From JAEMQF01 sp963850525 (lineage in GTDB: Bacteria; Pseudomonadota; Gammaproteobacteria; Burkholderiales; Burkholderiaceae_C), in the NCBI GenBank assembly GCA_963850525.1, contig CAWKLQ010000012.1:1-64000 (forward strand): a stretch of 64,000 nt of DNA, in the 5' to 3' direction. The notes below the pieces were generated by a model, which saw nothing but the letters and a program-made list of their open reading frames with translations, made no database searches and had not been told where the DNA came from. The position numbers were made by a program, and so were the translations under genes. Shown piece after piece: positions 35,856 to 44,318 of the stretch; positions within the stretch are counted from its first letter, which is position 1; the number at the start of each line of letters is the position of its first letter.

Positions 35856-36967
35856 CAGGCGCGCTCTTTGCCTGGATTGGCGCCGGGCATGGCCGGCGGC
35901 GCGCGCGGCTCGCAGCGCGGCGTCGTCTCGAATTCGAGCGGCATGCGCACCTGAAGCGTCGAGCCTTCTGCCGGGCCAAGGCGATACAACATGCCACGTT
36001 TCCGTAGTTCCGGGTCGGCAGCGACTTCCGCGTAGTCGCGTTCCGGCCCGCACGGGATTTTCACGGCGCGCAGTTGCGCCACCCACTGCGCGCGCGTGCG
36101 CCCGCGCGTCAGCGGATTGAGCAGCTCTTCGATCCGGTCCTGCGCGTCGCAGCGCTGCTCGTTGCTGGCGAATGCCGGGTCGTCGGCAAGTGCGTCGGCC
36201 CCAAGCGCCTTGCACAGCGCCTGCCAGTGCCGCTGGTGCAGCACCGTCACGATCAACCTGCCGTCTGCCGTGTCGAAGATCGGCGTGCACGCGACGACGG
36301 AGTGGTTGCCGTTGCGCCGCACCACGGCCGGCGCGGCGTCGAACATCGTCAGGCTCGGGTACTGCATGTACAGGCAGGTGTCGGCGAGCGATGCCTGAAT
36401 GAAATCGCCGCGCCCGGTGAGGCGTCGGTTCTCGAGCGCCGCGAACACGCCGAGCGCCGCCCACACGCCGGTCGAGACGTCCACCACCGACGGACCGGTT
36501 CGAAACCCCGGTCCTTGCACGGAACCGGTCAGCGCCATCATGCCCATCGCGGCTTGTGCCAGGCCGTCGGTGCCGGCCGGGCCGCCGGCGCCGAAGCCGG
36601 TGACGTGAACGCAGATGAGGCGCGGATTCGCCTCGCGCAGCGCGCTGCTGTCGATGTGCGCCTTGCGCAGCACGGCTTCGTCGAGATTCGAGATGACGAC
36701 GTCAGCGGCCAGGGCAAGCTCGCGTGCGGCAGCGGCGTCGGCTGCGTCAGTGAGGTCCAGGCAGACGACGTTCTTGTTGCGATTCGTGCACGCGTAGAGC
36801 GCGGCAATGTCGCCGACCATCGGGCCCATGCGCCGCGTGATGTCGCCCTGCGGGGGCTCGACTTTCAGGACGTCGGCACCGAAATCGGCAAGCACCTGGC
36901 CGCACGCAGGCCCAGCCACCATGTGCGTGAACTCGATGACACGCAGACCGCTCAGCACGCCTGCCAT
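35855..36967 (-). CDS. CaiB/BaiF family CoA-transferase
   Basis: About 370 residues from the ATG at 36967; a TTG at 36973 overlapping the upstream TGA is possible. Family III CoA-transferase: GLRVIEFTHMVAGPACGQVLADFGADVLKVEPP, NRNKNVVCLDL, and a GPSVVDVSTGVWAALGV segment with the likely catalytic Asp. It transfers CoA between carboxylic acids. Adjacent genes supply an acyl-CoA dehydrogenase and a citrate-synthase-like protein, suggesting a CoA-ester pathway for a small organic acid. Confidence 0.9.
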   Translation of the reverse strand: MAGVLSGLRVIEFTHMVAGPACGQVLADFGADVLKVEPPQGDITRRMGPMVGDIAALYACTNRNKNVVCLDLTDAADAAAARELALAADVVISNLDEAVLRKAHIDSSALREANPRLICVHVTGFGAGGPAGTDGLAQAAMGMMALTGSVQGPGFRTGPSVVDVSTGVWAALGVFAALENRRLTGRGDFIQASLADTCLYMQYPSLTMFDAAPAVVRRNGNHSVVACTPIFDTADGRLIVTVLHQRHWQALCKALGADALADDPAFASNEQRCDAQDRIEELLNPLTRGRTRAQWVAQLRAVKIPCGPERDYAEVAADPELRKRGMLYRLGPAEGSTLQVRMPLEFETTPRCEPRAPPAMPGANPGKERA

Positions 36968-36969
36968 GC

Positions 36970-37758
36970 TCAACCCCTGTCCAGTGGCCGCCGCGGCGGG
37001 CCGTCGTATTCGATTTCGGCGTCAGGCACGTGGCGCCAGCCGGCCTCGCGCTGCATCTCCTCGACAGCGTGCACCGCCAGACCCGCGCTGCGCGGCACGA
37101 AGGCGAGTGCGCGAACGATTTGCCAGTCGAAACCCAGGTCCAGGCCGAGTGCGGCAAGCGCGCCGTCCTGGTTCATCGGCAAGTGGCGCTTCTTGACTCG
37201 CTGCAGTTCGGCCTCGACCGCCCTCGCGAGGCGCGAGTGCGCGCCGGTGACACCGTTCGCGTCGGAGATGGCGTAGAGCCGCGGGACGCGCGGGTCGCCG
37301 TCCGGATGCAGTGCGTGGCCATAGCCCGGCACCTTTTCGCCGCGATCGAAGAAGTGGCGCACCAATGCCTGCGCGGCGACTTCCAGCGATTGTTCGCCAC
37401 TCACGATCAAGGCGTGATGGTGAACCAGCTGCTTCGCGAGCTGCTCGCACGCGCCCCCGTAGGTGTCGCCGAACGACAGGATGCCTCCCGCCACCGCCGC
37501 CTGGATCGGCGTGCCCGACGACGCGAGGTAGCGCGTGACGATGCTCGAGGGAACGATGCCGTGGTCGAGCACCGAGACGAGCATCGCCTCCAATGTGCGC
37601 GCGTGGCCGGGAGGTGGCAGCTCGCCGAGCGCGAGCAGCAGGAAGGCCTCGGCAAACGAGACCTTGCCCACGAGCTCACCGAGGCTGTAGCCACGGATCA
37701 CGACCGAGTCCTTGTCGCCGTAGGCGAGCGCGGTCTTCCAATGTCCCTTCGTCGCCAT
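36970..37758 (-). CDS. Short citrate synthase/citryl-CoA lyase-like protein
   Basis: 262 residues from MATKGHWKTAL at 37758. Shorter than the about 430 residues of housekeeping citrate synthase. The active-site landmarks are visible: GGILSFGDTYGGACEQL, GYGHALHPDGDPRVPRLY (His and Arg of the substrate pocket) and a late LAFVPRSAGLAVHAVEE. The length fits the short branch found in Burkholderiales next to CaiB transferases and called citryl-CoA lyase. Direction of the reaction is not known. 3 bases separate it from the CaiB coding region. Confidence 0.75.
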   Translation of the reverse strand: MATKGHWKTALAYGDKDSVVIRGYSLGELVGKVSFAEAFLLLALGELPPPGHARTLEAMLVSVLDHGIVPSSIVTRYLASSGTPIQAAVAGGILSFGDTYGGACEQLAKQLVHHHALIVSGEQSLEVAAQALVRHFFDRGEKVPGYGHALHPDGDPRVPRLYAISDANGVTGAHSRLARAVEAELQRVKKRHLPMNQDGALAALGLDLGFDWQIVRALAFVPRSAGLAVHAVEEMQREAGWRHVPDAEIEYDGPPRRPLDRG

Positions 37759-37830
37759 GGCTTGAATGTCTCCTCGTGGTTGGATGCGGCGCTCAGCCCA
37801 GACAAAGCAGGACGGAAGCGCCAGCAACGT

Positions 37831-38325
37831 CTAGGTCAGCACCGTCTGCTTGTCTTCAGGCCGGCGCTGCCTCAGCGTGTGCACGAACATCGCCAGCGTC
37901 TCCACAACAAGCAACAGCGAGCCCAGCGCCAGCGGCCCCATGAAGAGCCAGAACGGCATCTCGAGCGTCGCCGTCTGGTTGCTCAGGTTGTTCGTTATCG
38001 TGATGACCGCGGCAACAAACAACACCGCGAACATCGCCACGCCGGCGAGTTCGATCGTGAGTTGCAGCAGCCAGCGCGGCCGCGGCGGCAGCAGGCCCTG
38101 GAATTCCTCCATGCGGATCTGCCCGCCTTGTTCGGTGACGTACGCCGCGGCGATGAAGGTCAGGCAGATCAGGAAATAGCGCGCCAGTTCTTCGGCGCCC
38201 GACATCGGCACGTTGAACACGCCACGCATCACCACTTGCGCGAGCGGCGTGATCACGAGCAGCGCGAGCAGCACGAAGCTGACCCAGCGCACGCCGGTGC
38301 GCACCTTGGTGAGCAGACGAATCAT
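37831..38325 (-). CDS. dctQ: TRAP transporter small permease (DctQ-like)
   Basis: 164 residues with four predicted membrane helices (VSFVLLALLVITPLAQV, FLICLTFIAAAYV, LAGVAMFAVLFVAAVI, FMGPLALGSLLLVV). The motif RYFLICLTFIAAAYVTEQGGQIRMEEF is the DctQ hallmark. It starts 10 bases after dctP. Usually dctM follows; here the next gene is the citrate-synthase-like one, so the large permease must come from elsewhere. Confidence 0.88.
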   Translation of the reverse strand: MIRLLTKVRTGVRWVSFVLLALLVITPLAQVVMRGVFNVPMSGAEELARYFLICLTFIAAAYVTEQGGQIRMEEFQGLLPPRPRWLLQLTIELAGVAMFAVLFVAAVITITNNLSNQTATLEMPFWLFMGPLALGSLLLVVETLAMFVHTLRQRRPEDKQTVLT

Positions 38326-38335
38326 GGCCGGCGCG

Positions 38336-39334
38336 TCACTTCACCGCGCGAATTTGCTCGATGTAGTTCGTCCAGTCCGGGAAGTCCTTGCCGACCTGGG
38401 TGAGCACCGCCTTGCGGAAGCCCTCGACGTCCAGGCCGTCCTTTTCTTCGACGAAGGTCATGCCCTTGGCTTCCAGGTCCTTGCGGTACTTGGCCGCGGT
38501 CTCGCGGTCCCAGTCGAGCGTCTTCTTGCCCACTTCCGCCATCGTGTCTTCGAAGATCTTGCGGTCGGCCGCGGGAATCGATTGCCAGACCTTGTCGTTC
38601 ACGAACACGGCGAGCACGGACTGCATGTGGCTCGTCAGCATCACGTACTTTTGCACCTCGTAGAGCTTGAGGTTGAAGATGTTGGGCAGCGGGTTTTCCT
38701 GGCCGACGACGAGGCCGGTGGCCAGAGCCGTGGCGAGTTCGGAAACCTCCACGGGTGTGGCGACCGCGCCCATTCCCGTCAACATCGAAGACCAGAGCTT
38801 GACCGGAACGCCGCGGTACTTCTTGCCCTGCATGTCTTTCAGCGACAGCACTTTTTCCTTCGACGTGAGCTGGCGCGTGCCCTGGAAAAAGCTGCCGACG
38901 ATGCGCATGTTGCCTTTCTCGACGAGCTGCTGGTTGATCTCGCGCAGCGCCGGCGACAGGCTGGGATCGGTGGCGCGCAGGCTGTGCGCCGGGTCGCGGT
39001 AAACGAAAGGCGTGTTGAAGACAGCGGTCGTCGACAGGATCTTGCCGAGCGAGGCGAAGTCATGGTGGCCCATCGAGATGGCGCCCGACTTCACGCCGTC
39101 GACCATCTCGCCCACGCCGCCAAGCTGCGAGTTCGCGAACACCGTGATCTCGATGCGCCCGTTGGTGCGCTCTTTGACGAGCTTGGCGACTTCGTCCGCA
39201 TACAAAGTTTGCGGTGCGTTGGCCACACCGACGTGGGCGTATCGGATCTTCACCTGCGCTTGCGCGGCCGGTGCGAGCAGGGCGGCGGCGAGCAGCGTTG
39301 CGGCGGGCAGGAGGGTGCGAAATCGAGAACTCAT
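38336..39334 (-). CDS. dctP: TRAP transporter substrate-binding protein (DctP-like)
   Basis: 332 residues. Signal peptide LLPAATLLAAALLAPAAQAQ. Mature part begins VKIRYAHVGVANAPQ, then RTNGRIEITVFANSQLGGVGEMVDGVKSGAISMG, a DctP-family block. It binds an organic acid and hands it to the membrane permeases. Start at 39334 is preceded by AAGGA. No promoter motif is obvious. Confidence 0.9.
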   Translation of the reverse strand: MSSRFRTLLPAATLLAAALLAPAAQAQVKIRYAHVGVANAPQTLYADEVAKLVKERTNGRIEITVFANSQLGGVGEMVDGVKSGAISMGHHDFASLGKILSTTAVFNTPFVYRDPAHSLRATDPSLSPALREINQQLVEKGNMRIVGSFFQGTRQLTSKEKVLSLKDMQGKKYRGVPVKLWSSMLTGMGAVATPVEVSELATALATGLVVGQENPLPNIFNLKLYEVQKYVMLTSHMQSVLAVFVNDKVWQSIPAADRKIFEDTMAEVGKKTLDWDRETAAKYRKDLEAKGMTFVEEKDGLDVEGFRKAVLTQVGKDFPDWTNYIEQIRAVK

Positions 39335-39404
39335 GGCAGGGCTTCCTTGGAGTGGTGGGCTGTACGCCCGTGGTGATTGAGATTGTTGCCTTGTCCGGTG
39401 CCGG

Positions 39405-40289
39405 CTACTTGGACGCGGCGGGTTCGTAGAGCTTGAGCACGGCTGAAGTATCGAGTTCAGCGTGCCCCAGGTGCACGAGCATACGGTAGAGCTGCAAGGC
39501 ACTGCCGCTCATCGGCAGCGGCGCCTTCAGGCCGGCGGCGAACTCGCTCAACATCTCCAGGTCTTTCAACAACTGGCGCGCGTAGCCTTGAGGAGCGAAG
39601 TCGCGTTTCACCATGCGCGGGTAGAGCTTTTGCAGGAGCGTGCCATCGGCGTGGCCACCGGCCAGGCATTCGGGCAGGCGCGCGGCGTCGATTCCCGCCG
39701 CTTCGGCGAGCACGAGTGCCTCGGCGAGCACGGCGTGCGTGGCGCCGACGATCAGCTGGTTGATCATCTTTGCCGCCAGGCCGCTGCCGCTTTTCCCCAT
39801 GTGCGTGCAGCGTGCGGCCACGTCGGCCATCAAGGGCGCGATGCGTGCGATGTCGGCCGCGTCGCCGCCGGCCATCACGGTGAGCGTGCCGCTGCCGGAG
39901 GCCGGCGGGCCGCCCGAGACGGGTGCATCGACCCAGCCGCAGCCGGTGCTCTCACGCAGCTTCTGTGCGAAGGCGCGGCCCTTGTCGACTTTGACGGTGG
40001 AGAAGTCGACGAGGACTTGCGGCGGCTGCATGCTGCTCGCCACGCCGTTCTCGCCGAATACTGCGGTGTCTACCGCCTCGGTGGTCGGCAGATTGAGCAA
40101 CACGACATCGGCGCCGCGCACCGTGTCGGCGGGGCAGTTCACGACCGACGCGCCCGCGGCGCGCGCCGCGTCGTTTTGCCGGGGCAAAACGTCGTAGCCG
40201 GTGACCGGGTAGCCCAGGCCGACGAGGCGTTTGAGCATCGGCAGGCCCATCAGGCCAATACCGACATAGGCGATGCGAAGGCGAGTCAT
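39405..40289 (-). CDS. 3-hydroxyisobutyrate dehydrogenase family NAD(P)-dependent oxidoreductase
   Basis: 294 residues from MTRLRIAYVGIG at 40289; a GTG at 40301 overlapping the upstream TGA adds four. Cofactor loop GIGLMG, then VDAPVSGGPPASGSGTLTVMAGG (substrate site) and GSGLAAKMINQLIVG with the catalytic Lys. It oxidises a beta-hydroxy acid or reduces a semialdehyde. Adjacent to the amidohydrolase gene, with which it is probably cotranscribed. Confidence 0.88.
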   Translation of the reverse strand: MTRLRIAYVGIGLMGLPMLKRLVGLGYPVTGYDVLPRQNDAARAAGASVVNCPADTVRGADVVLLNLPTTEAVDTAVFGENGVASSMQPPQVLVDFSTVKVDKGRAFAQKLRESTGCGWVDAPVSGGPPASGSGTLTVMAGGDAADIARIAPLMADVAARCTHMGKSGSGLAAKMINQLIVGATHAVLAEALVLAEAAGIDAARLPECLAGGHADGTLLQKLYPRMVKRDFAPQGYARQLLKDLEMLSEFAAGLKAPLPMSGSALQLYRMLVHLGHAELDTSAVLKLYEPAASK

Positions 40290-40297
40290 CGGGTCGT

Positions 40298-41185
40298 TCA
40301 CTCCATGGCGTAGATGCGGATTGCGTTGTCGCTGAACAAGCCGCGCTGCTCGTCTGCCGACAGGTCGCGCACGATGCTGCGAAACCCGTCGAAGATCGTC
40401 GCAAAACTCGCGCACAGGCTGTCCACCGGGAAGTTGCTCGCAAACATGCAGCGCGACGGGCCGAACAGCTCGATCACGGTGCGAACGATGTTGCCGTTCG
40501 CCGCAGCGGTCCACGCCTGCCCGGGCTGGCCGAGGCCGGAGATCTTCACCGCGACGTTGGGGCACGCGGCGAGCGCCGTCATCGCGAGTTTCCAACCGGC
40601 CAGACCTTCTGTGCTGCGATCGGCGGGCAGGCCGGTGTGGTTGAGGATGAGTTGCGTGTCCGGAAAGTCCGCAGCCAGGCGCACCGCTTCGTGCAAGTGC
40701 CACCAGGGCGTCTGCAGATCGAAGCGCAGACCGTTGCGCGCGAGCTGCGCATACCCCGCGCGCCAGCGTGTCTCGCTCATTCCGCCCGGCGCAGCGTCGC
40801 CCGGCGAACGGTTCGCACGCGGCTTGTGGCGGATGCTGCGCACGAAGGAAAACGCGGCTTGTTGCTCGAGCACCGCGCTCGCATCATCCGCGTCGAGCCA
40901 TGCCTGGGCGACCGCCACGCTCGGCAGGCCGTGTTCGCTGCGCAGGCGCTCGATGTAGCGCATTTCGCCCACCGGGTCGGCCGGGTTCCACTCGGCCTCG
41001 ACGTAGACCGTCTTTTCGACCTGGTAGGGCGCCGCATCCGCAAGGTAGTCCGGCGGCAGGTAGCGGCGCCGCAGTGGCCGGTAGTCGCCATAGCGGAACG
41101 GCACCGGTGGCTCGTCGCGCAGCCAAGGGTGATAGTTCAGCTCCGGGTCCCAGAAGTGCTGGTGCGCGTCGACGATCGTCAGCAT
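40298..41185 (-). CDS. Amidohydrolase family protein (lactonase-like)
   Basis: 295 residues. Metal motif HQHFWDPELNYHPWL at the N-terminus, KTVYVEAEWNPADPVGEM, LILNHTGLPADRSTEG with a conserved His, NVAVKISGLG, and SNFPVDSLCASF. Resembles L-fuconolactone or L-rhamnono-lactone hydrolases, so a sugar-acid lactone is one possible substrate. 11 bases separate it from the tyrosine phosphatase upstream. Confidence 0.85.
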   Translation of the reverse strand: MLTIVDAHQHFWDPELNYHPWLRDEPPVPFRYGDYRPLRRRYLPPDYLADAAPYQVEKTVYVEAEWNPADPVGEMRYIERLRSEHGLPSVAVAQAWLDADDASAVLEQQAAFSFVRSIRHKPRANRSPGDAAPGGMSETRWRAGYAQLARNGLRFDLQTPWWHLHEAVRLAADFPDTQLILNHTGLPADRSTEGLAGWKLAMTALAACPNVAVKISGLGQPGQAWTAAANGNIVRTVIELFGPSRCMFASNFPVDSLCASFATIFDGFRSIVRDLSADEQRGLFSDNAIRIYAME

Positions 41186-41196
41186 CTCAGGCGAGC

Positions 41197-41946
41197 TCAG
41201 GCGTCTTGCAAGTAGCGCGCGACAAGCGTCTGCCGCGCCGCCGGACTCAAGCCGAGGCGCACGCTCAGGTAGCGCTCCAGGCCCCCCTGATCGGTGTCCA
41301 CGGCGTGCAGCGCCGCGTCCAGAAAGCTGGCCTGCACGCCGAACAACACCGCCATCGCTTCGGGCGCAAAGTCGGAATGGCGCAGCGCTGGCCGCTCGAA
41401 CAACTGGTTGGTGAGCAGGAAGTCTTGCAGCACGCAGTCGCGTGGCACGCCCAAGGCGAGCAGCACGAGGGCCGCGGCCACACCCGTGCGGTCCTTGCCC
41501 GCAGTGCAATGAAACAGCAGCGGCGCGTCGGCTTGCAGCAGGTGCTCGAAGAGCTCGGCAAAGCGGTGCGCCTGGTCGTTGACCAGGCCGCGGTAGAGCT
41601 CTTCCATCAATCCGGCGACCGTGGCAGCGGTCACCGGTTGCCCCGCGGCAGAGAGAACTCGCATGTGTTGAACGAGGGTCGGCTCGATCGCCAGCGAATG
41701 CTGCGTGACGCCGGGCAACTCATAGGGCGTTTCGGCGCGCTCGGCCTGGCCGCGAAAGTCGAACGAACGGCGCAGGCCGAGCGGCGCGAGCTGCGCGTGA
41801 TCGGCAGGCGTCAGGCCGCTCAGCTGCGCCGAGCGGAACAGTTTGCGCCAGCGCAGCGGCCGCCCGCCGTGGCCAGGGTAGCCGCCGAGGTCGCGGAAAT
41901 TGCTTGCGCCTTGCAGGGGCACGGATCGTTGCGGGTGATCGGGCAT
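41197..41946 (-). CDS. Tyrosine-protein phosphatase family protein
   Basis: 249 residues. The phosphatase loop HCTAGKDRTGVA has Cys147 and Arg153 (CX5R). The N-terminal segment NFRDLGGYPGHGGRPLRWRKLFRSAQL is typical of bacterial tyrosine or lipid phosphatases related to the MptpB/LipA group. Physiological substrate unknown. First gene of a possible three-gene unit with the amidohydrolase and the dehydrogenase. Confidence 0.85.
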   Translation of the reverse strand: MPDHPQRSVPLQGASNFRDLGGYPGHGGRPLRWRKLFRSAQLSGLTPADHAQLAPLGLRRSFDFRGQAERAETPYELPGVTQHSLAIEPTLVQHMRVLSAAGQPVTAATVAGLMEELYRGLVNDQAHRFAELFEHLLQADAPLLFHCTAGKDRTGVAAALVLLALGVPRDCVLQDFLLTNQLFERPALRHSDFAPEAMAVLFGVQASFLDAALHAVDTDQGGLERYLSVRLGLSPAARQTLVARYLQDA

Positions 41947-41986
41947 GCGGCGATTGTCGCCGCCCGGGAGACTGCGTTGTGACGGG

Positions 41987-42524
41987 TCAGCCCGGCACCG
42001 ACGCCATGCGCTGCGACAACGCCGATCGCCGCGCGTGCAGGAAGGCTTGCAGCAGCTCGGGGTAGTCGGCGCGCACGGCAGCTTGACCCGAAGGCCGGCG
42101 CGAAAGCTGCTCGCGCCAGGCGCTCACCTTGTTCAGGCCGGTGAAGAAGCCGAAGTCACTGATCGAATCAAACACGTCGAAGTAGCGAAACACCGGGGCG
42201 AACGCGGCGTCGACGATGCTGAAGTTGGGGCCGGCGAAGAACGGGCCGTCGCCCAGCTCGGCTTGCAGCTGGACGAAGCGTGTGCGGATCTCCGCGGCGC
42301 GCTGCTCGAGCGCCTTCTCCTCGGGCGCGTTGTAGAACGCGGCGATGCTGTTCAGCAACGCCGAGGCGAACTCGATCCAGCCACGGTGCCGCGCGCGCTC
42401 CAGTGGATCCTGCGGATGCAGGCGCGGTGCGATCGAAGAGGGTGCCCTTTTCGGCGAGCACGATCGCCGCGCGCTGCACGTACGGGCACAGCGCGTGGCT
42501 GACGAGGGTCAGGGCGGGTGGCAT
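41987..42524 (-). pseudogene. Glutathione S-transferase family protein with internal deletion
   Basis: The N-terminus starts at 42524 (LTLVSHALCPYVQRAAIVLAEKG, with the active-site CPY). The frame then jumps to APRLHPQDPLERARHRGWIEF in another phase near 42420, then LLNSIAAFYNAPEEKALEQ and a normal C-terminal domain to 41987. Family members have about 45 residues between LAEKG and the APRLHP block, carrying the cis-proline and the SNAI-type glutathione contacts. These are absent, so a deletion with a frame change removed half of the thioredoxin fold. Confidence 0.65.
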
Positions 42525-42555
42525 CGTTTTGGCTTCGTGGTCGGTTGGCGTTGTC

Positions 42556-42990
42556 TCATGCCGCCGCACCCGGCACCCCGCGCGAACTGCGGCGCAACGA
42601 CAGCGCGCCGTCGCCGATGAGCCAGAGCGCGAGCGACGCCACGGCGAGGAACACCGGGTACTCCCAGCCGCCGCCCTTGCTCGTGAAGAGCCAGCCGTTG
42701 GGCACGTGCACCCAGGCGGCGGCGAGCATCACCGGCACCAGCACGAGCGACACCTGGCGTGCGTACACGCCGAGCACAAGCGCCGTGCCGCCGATCAGCT
42801 CCGCCGCGAACACCGGGTACGCGAGGAAACCGGGGTAGCCCACCGACGCGAAAAATTGCGCCGTGCCGGGCAACGTGAAGACGAACCACTTCAGCAAGGC
42901 GTGGGCGATCCACATGATGCCCAGGCTGACGCGCAAGAGCGTGATGCCGTAGGCCGCAGGGGATGATGAAACAAGAGGTTGGCGGGTCAT
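42556..42990 (-). CDS. DoxX family membrane protein
   Basis: 144 residues, four membrane helices. Opening GITLLRVSLGIMWIAHALLKWF and FFASVGYPGFLAYPVFAAELIGG are characteristic of DoxX. It may take part in quinone- or redox-linked membrane functions; the precise role is not known. It diverges from the lysR-type gene at 43069, so it is the likely target of that regulator. Confidence 0.85.
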   Translation of the reverse strand: MTRQPLVSSSPAAYGITLLRVSLGIMWIAHALLKWFVFTLPGTAQFFASVGYPGFLAYPVFAAELIGGTALVLGVYARQVSLVLVPVMLAAAWVHVPNGWLFTSKGGGWEYPVFLAVASLALWLIGDGALSLRRSSRGVPGAAA

Positions 42991-43030
42991 GGCACTGGCG
43001 AATCGAGTGGAGACGGAACAGAATGTATGC

Positions 43031-43044
43031 TTGCATGCGTGCAA
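43031..43044. promoter_or_regulatory. Candidate LysR-type regulator binding site
   Basis: A perfect interrupted palindrome TTGCA-TGCG-TGCAA in the 78-base gap between the divergent doxX-like and lysR-like genes. It fits the T-N11/12-A shape of LysR-type boxes. It lies 24 bases before the regulator start, a position suited to autoregulation and to control of doxX. Confidence 0.5.
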
Positions 43045-43068
43045 CTGAAATAGGCGGGAGCGCAAACA

Positions 43069-43953
43069 ATGAGTGCAACAACGCAATACGACCTGAGCCC
43101 CGCCGACTTGCAGGCCGTGCTCGCGTTGCAGCGCGGCGGCAACCTCGCGCAGGCCGGCGAACGCCTGGGGGTCGACGCGTCCACCGTGTTTCGCAGCGTG
43201 CAGCGCATCGAACGCGGCCTGGGGCAGGTGCTGTTCGAGCGCTCGCGCACCGGCTACCGGCCCACTGAACTGGCGCAGAGCCTGGTCGAACACGCCGAGC
43301 GCCTGGAAACCGCCCTGGAGGCGGCACGCTCGGCCGTCGCGTCGCGCCCTGAGCAGGTCGCGGGCACGGTGCGCATCACGACGACGGACACGATCCTGCA
43401 CGGCTTGGTCGCACCCGCGCTCAAGCTGCTCTGCCCCTCGCACCCGCGCCTGAATTTCGAGTTGCACACCGGCAATGAGCTCGCGAGCCTGACCCGGCGC
43501 GACGCCGACATCGCCGTGCGCGCCACCAAACGCCCGCCGCAACACTTGGTGGGCCGGCACGTCGGGCCGATTCGCATGGCGCTGTTCGCGGCGAAGAAAG
43601 GCTCGGTGAAGCGCTACGCCGACGTGCAGGCCGGCAAGGCGCAGTGGGTCGCCCCCGATGAGGCGCTGCCCGACCACCCGTCCGTCGTCTGGCGCAAGCG
43701 CTGGTTTCCCAAAGCCGAGCCGCGTTACCGCGTGAACAGCATCCTCACCGTGATGGAACTCGTCGCGCTGGGGCTGGGCGTGGGCATGCTGCCGATGTTC
43801 CTCACGCAGGGTCGGGCCGATGTGCTGCAGCTCACCGAAGTGATCGACGAATGCCAGACCGAGCTGTGGCTGCTCACGCACGCCGAGTCGCGCCACTTGC
43901 GCCGCGTCTCGACGGTGTTCGGCCACTTGGCGCAGGCGCTGACGCTCGAATAG
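43069..43953 (+). CDS. LysR family transcriptional regulator
   Basis: 294 residues. N-terminal helix-turn-helix LQRGGNLAQAGERLGVDASTVFRSVQRIERGLGQVLFERSRTGYRPTE (key residues only: LGVDASTVFR). The co-inducer domain begins GTVRITTTDTILHGLVAPAL. It is typical of the AaeR-like group. It diverges from doxX and probably represses or activates it. Confidence 0.9.
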   Translation: MSATTQYDLSPADLQAVLALQRGGNLAQAGERLGVDASTVFRSVQRIERGLGQVLFERSRTGYRPTELAQSLVEHAERLETALEAARSAVASRPEQVAGTVRITTTDTILHGLVAPALKLLCPSHPRLNFELHTGNELASLTRRDADIAVRATKRPPQHLVGRHVGPIRMALFAAKKGSVKRYADVQAGKAQWVAPDEALPDHPSVVWRKRWFPKAEPRYRVNSILTVMELVALGLGVGMLPMFLTQGRADVLQLTEVIDECQTELWLLTHAESRHLRRVSTVFGHLAQALTLE

Positions 43954-43964
43954 CGAGCCGCGCC

Positions 43965-44198
43965 ATGCCCCCCACCCTCATTCCAGTCAAGGTCAAGCCG
44001 AATTCACGCGCGAGCAAAATCGAACAGGCGCCTGACGGCACCTGGCTCGCGCAACTCAAGTCAGCGCCAATCGAAGGCAAGGCGAATGACGAGCTGATCG
44101 CGCTCGTGGCGCGCCACTTCGAATGCCGCAAGTCGTGCGTCTCGATCAAGAGCGGCGCGTCGGGGCGCCTGAAGTGGATTCGCATCGATGCTGCGTGA
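43965..44198 (+). CDS. DUF167 family protein (YggU-like)
   Basis: 77 residues. VKVKPNSRASKIEQAPDG, LKSAPIEGKANDELIALVA and KSGASGRLKWIRI match the small DUF167 family. Function unknown. Structure known in the family is a compact alpha/beta fold. It starts 11 bases after the lysR stop, so it may share its transcript. Confidence 0.9.
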   Translation: MPPTLIPVKVKPNSRASKIEQAPDGTWLAQLKSAPIEGKANDELIALVARHFECRKSCVSIKSGASGRLKWIRIDAA

Positions 44199-44318
44199 GC
44201 GCCGACGATCACTCCTCGCGATCCGACAACACCGACAGGTCCAGCGGCCGGATCGCGCCCATCCACATCGCGTGGTCGCGGTGATCGAGCCGTCCCTTGT
44301 CTCGACAGTGCGAGCAAA

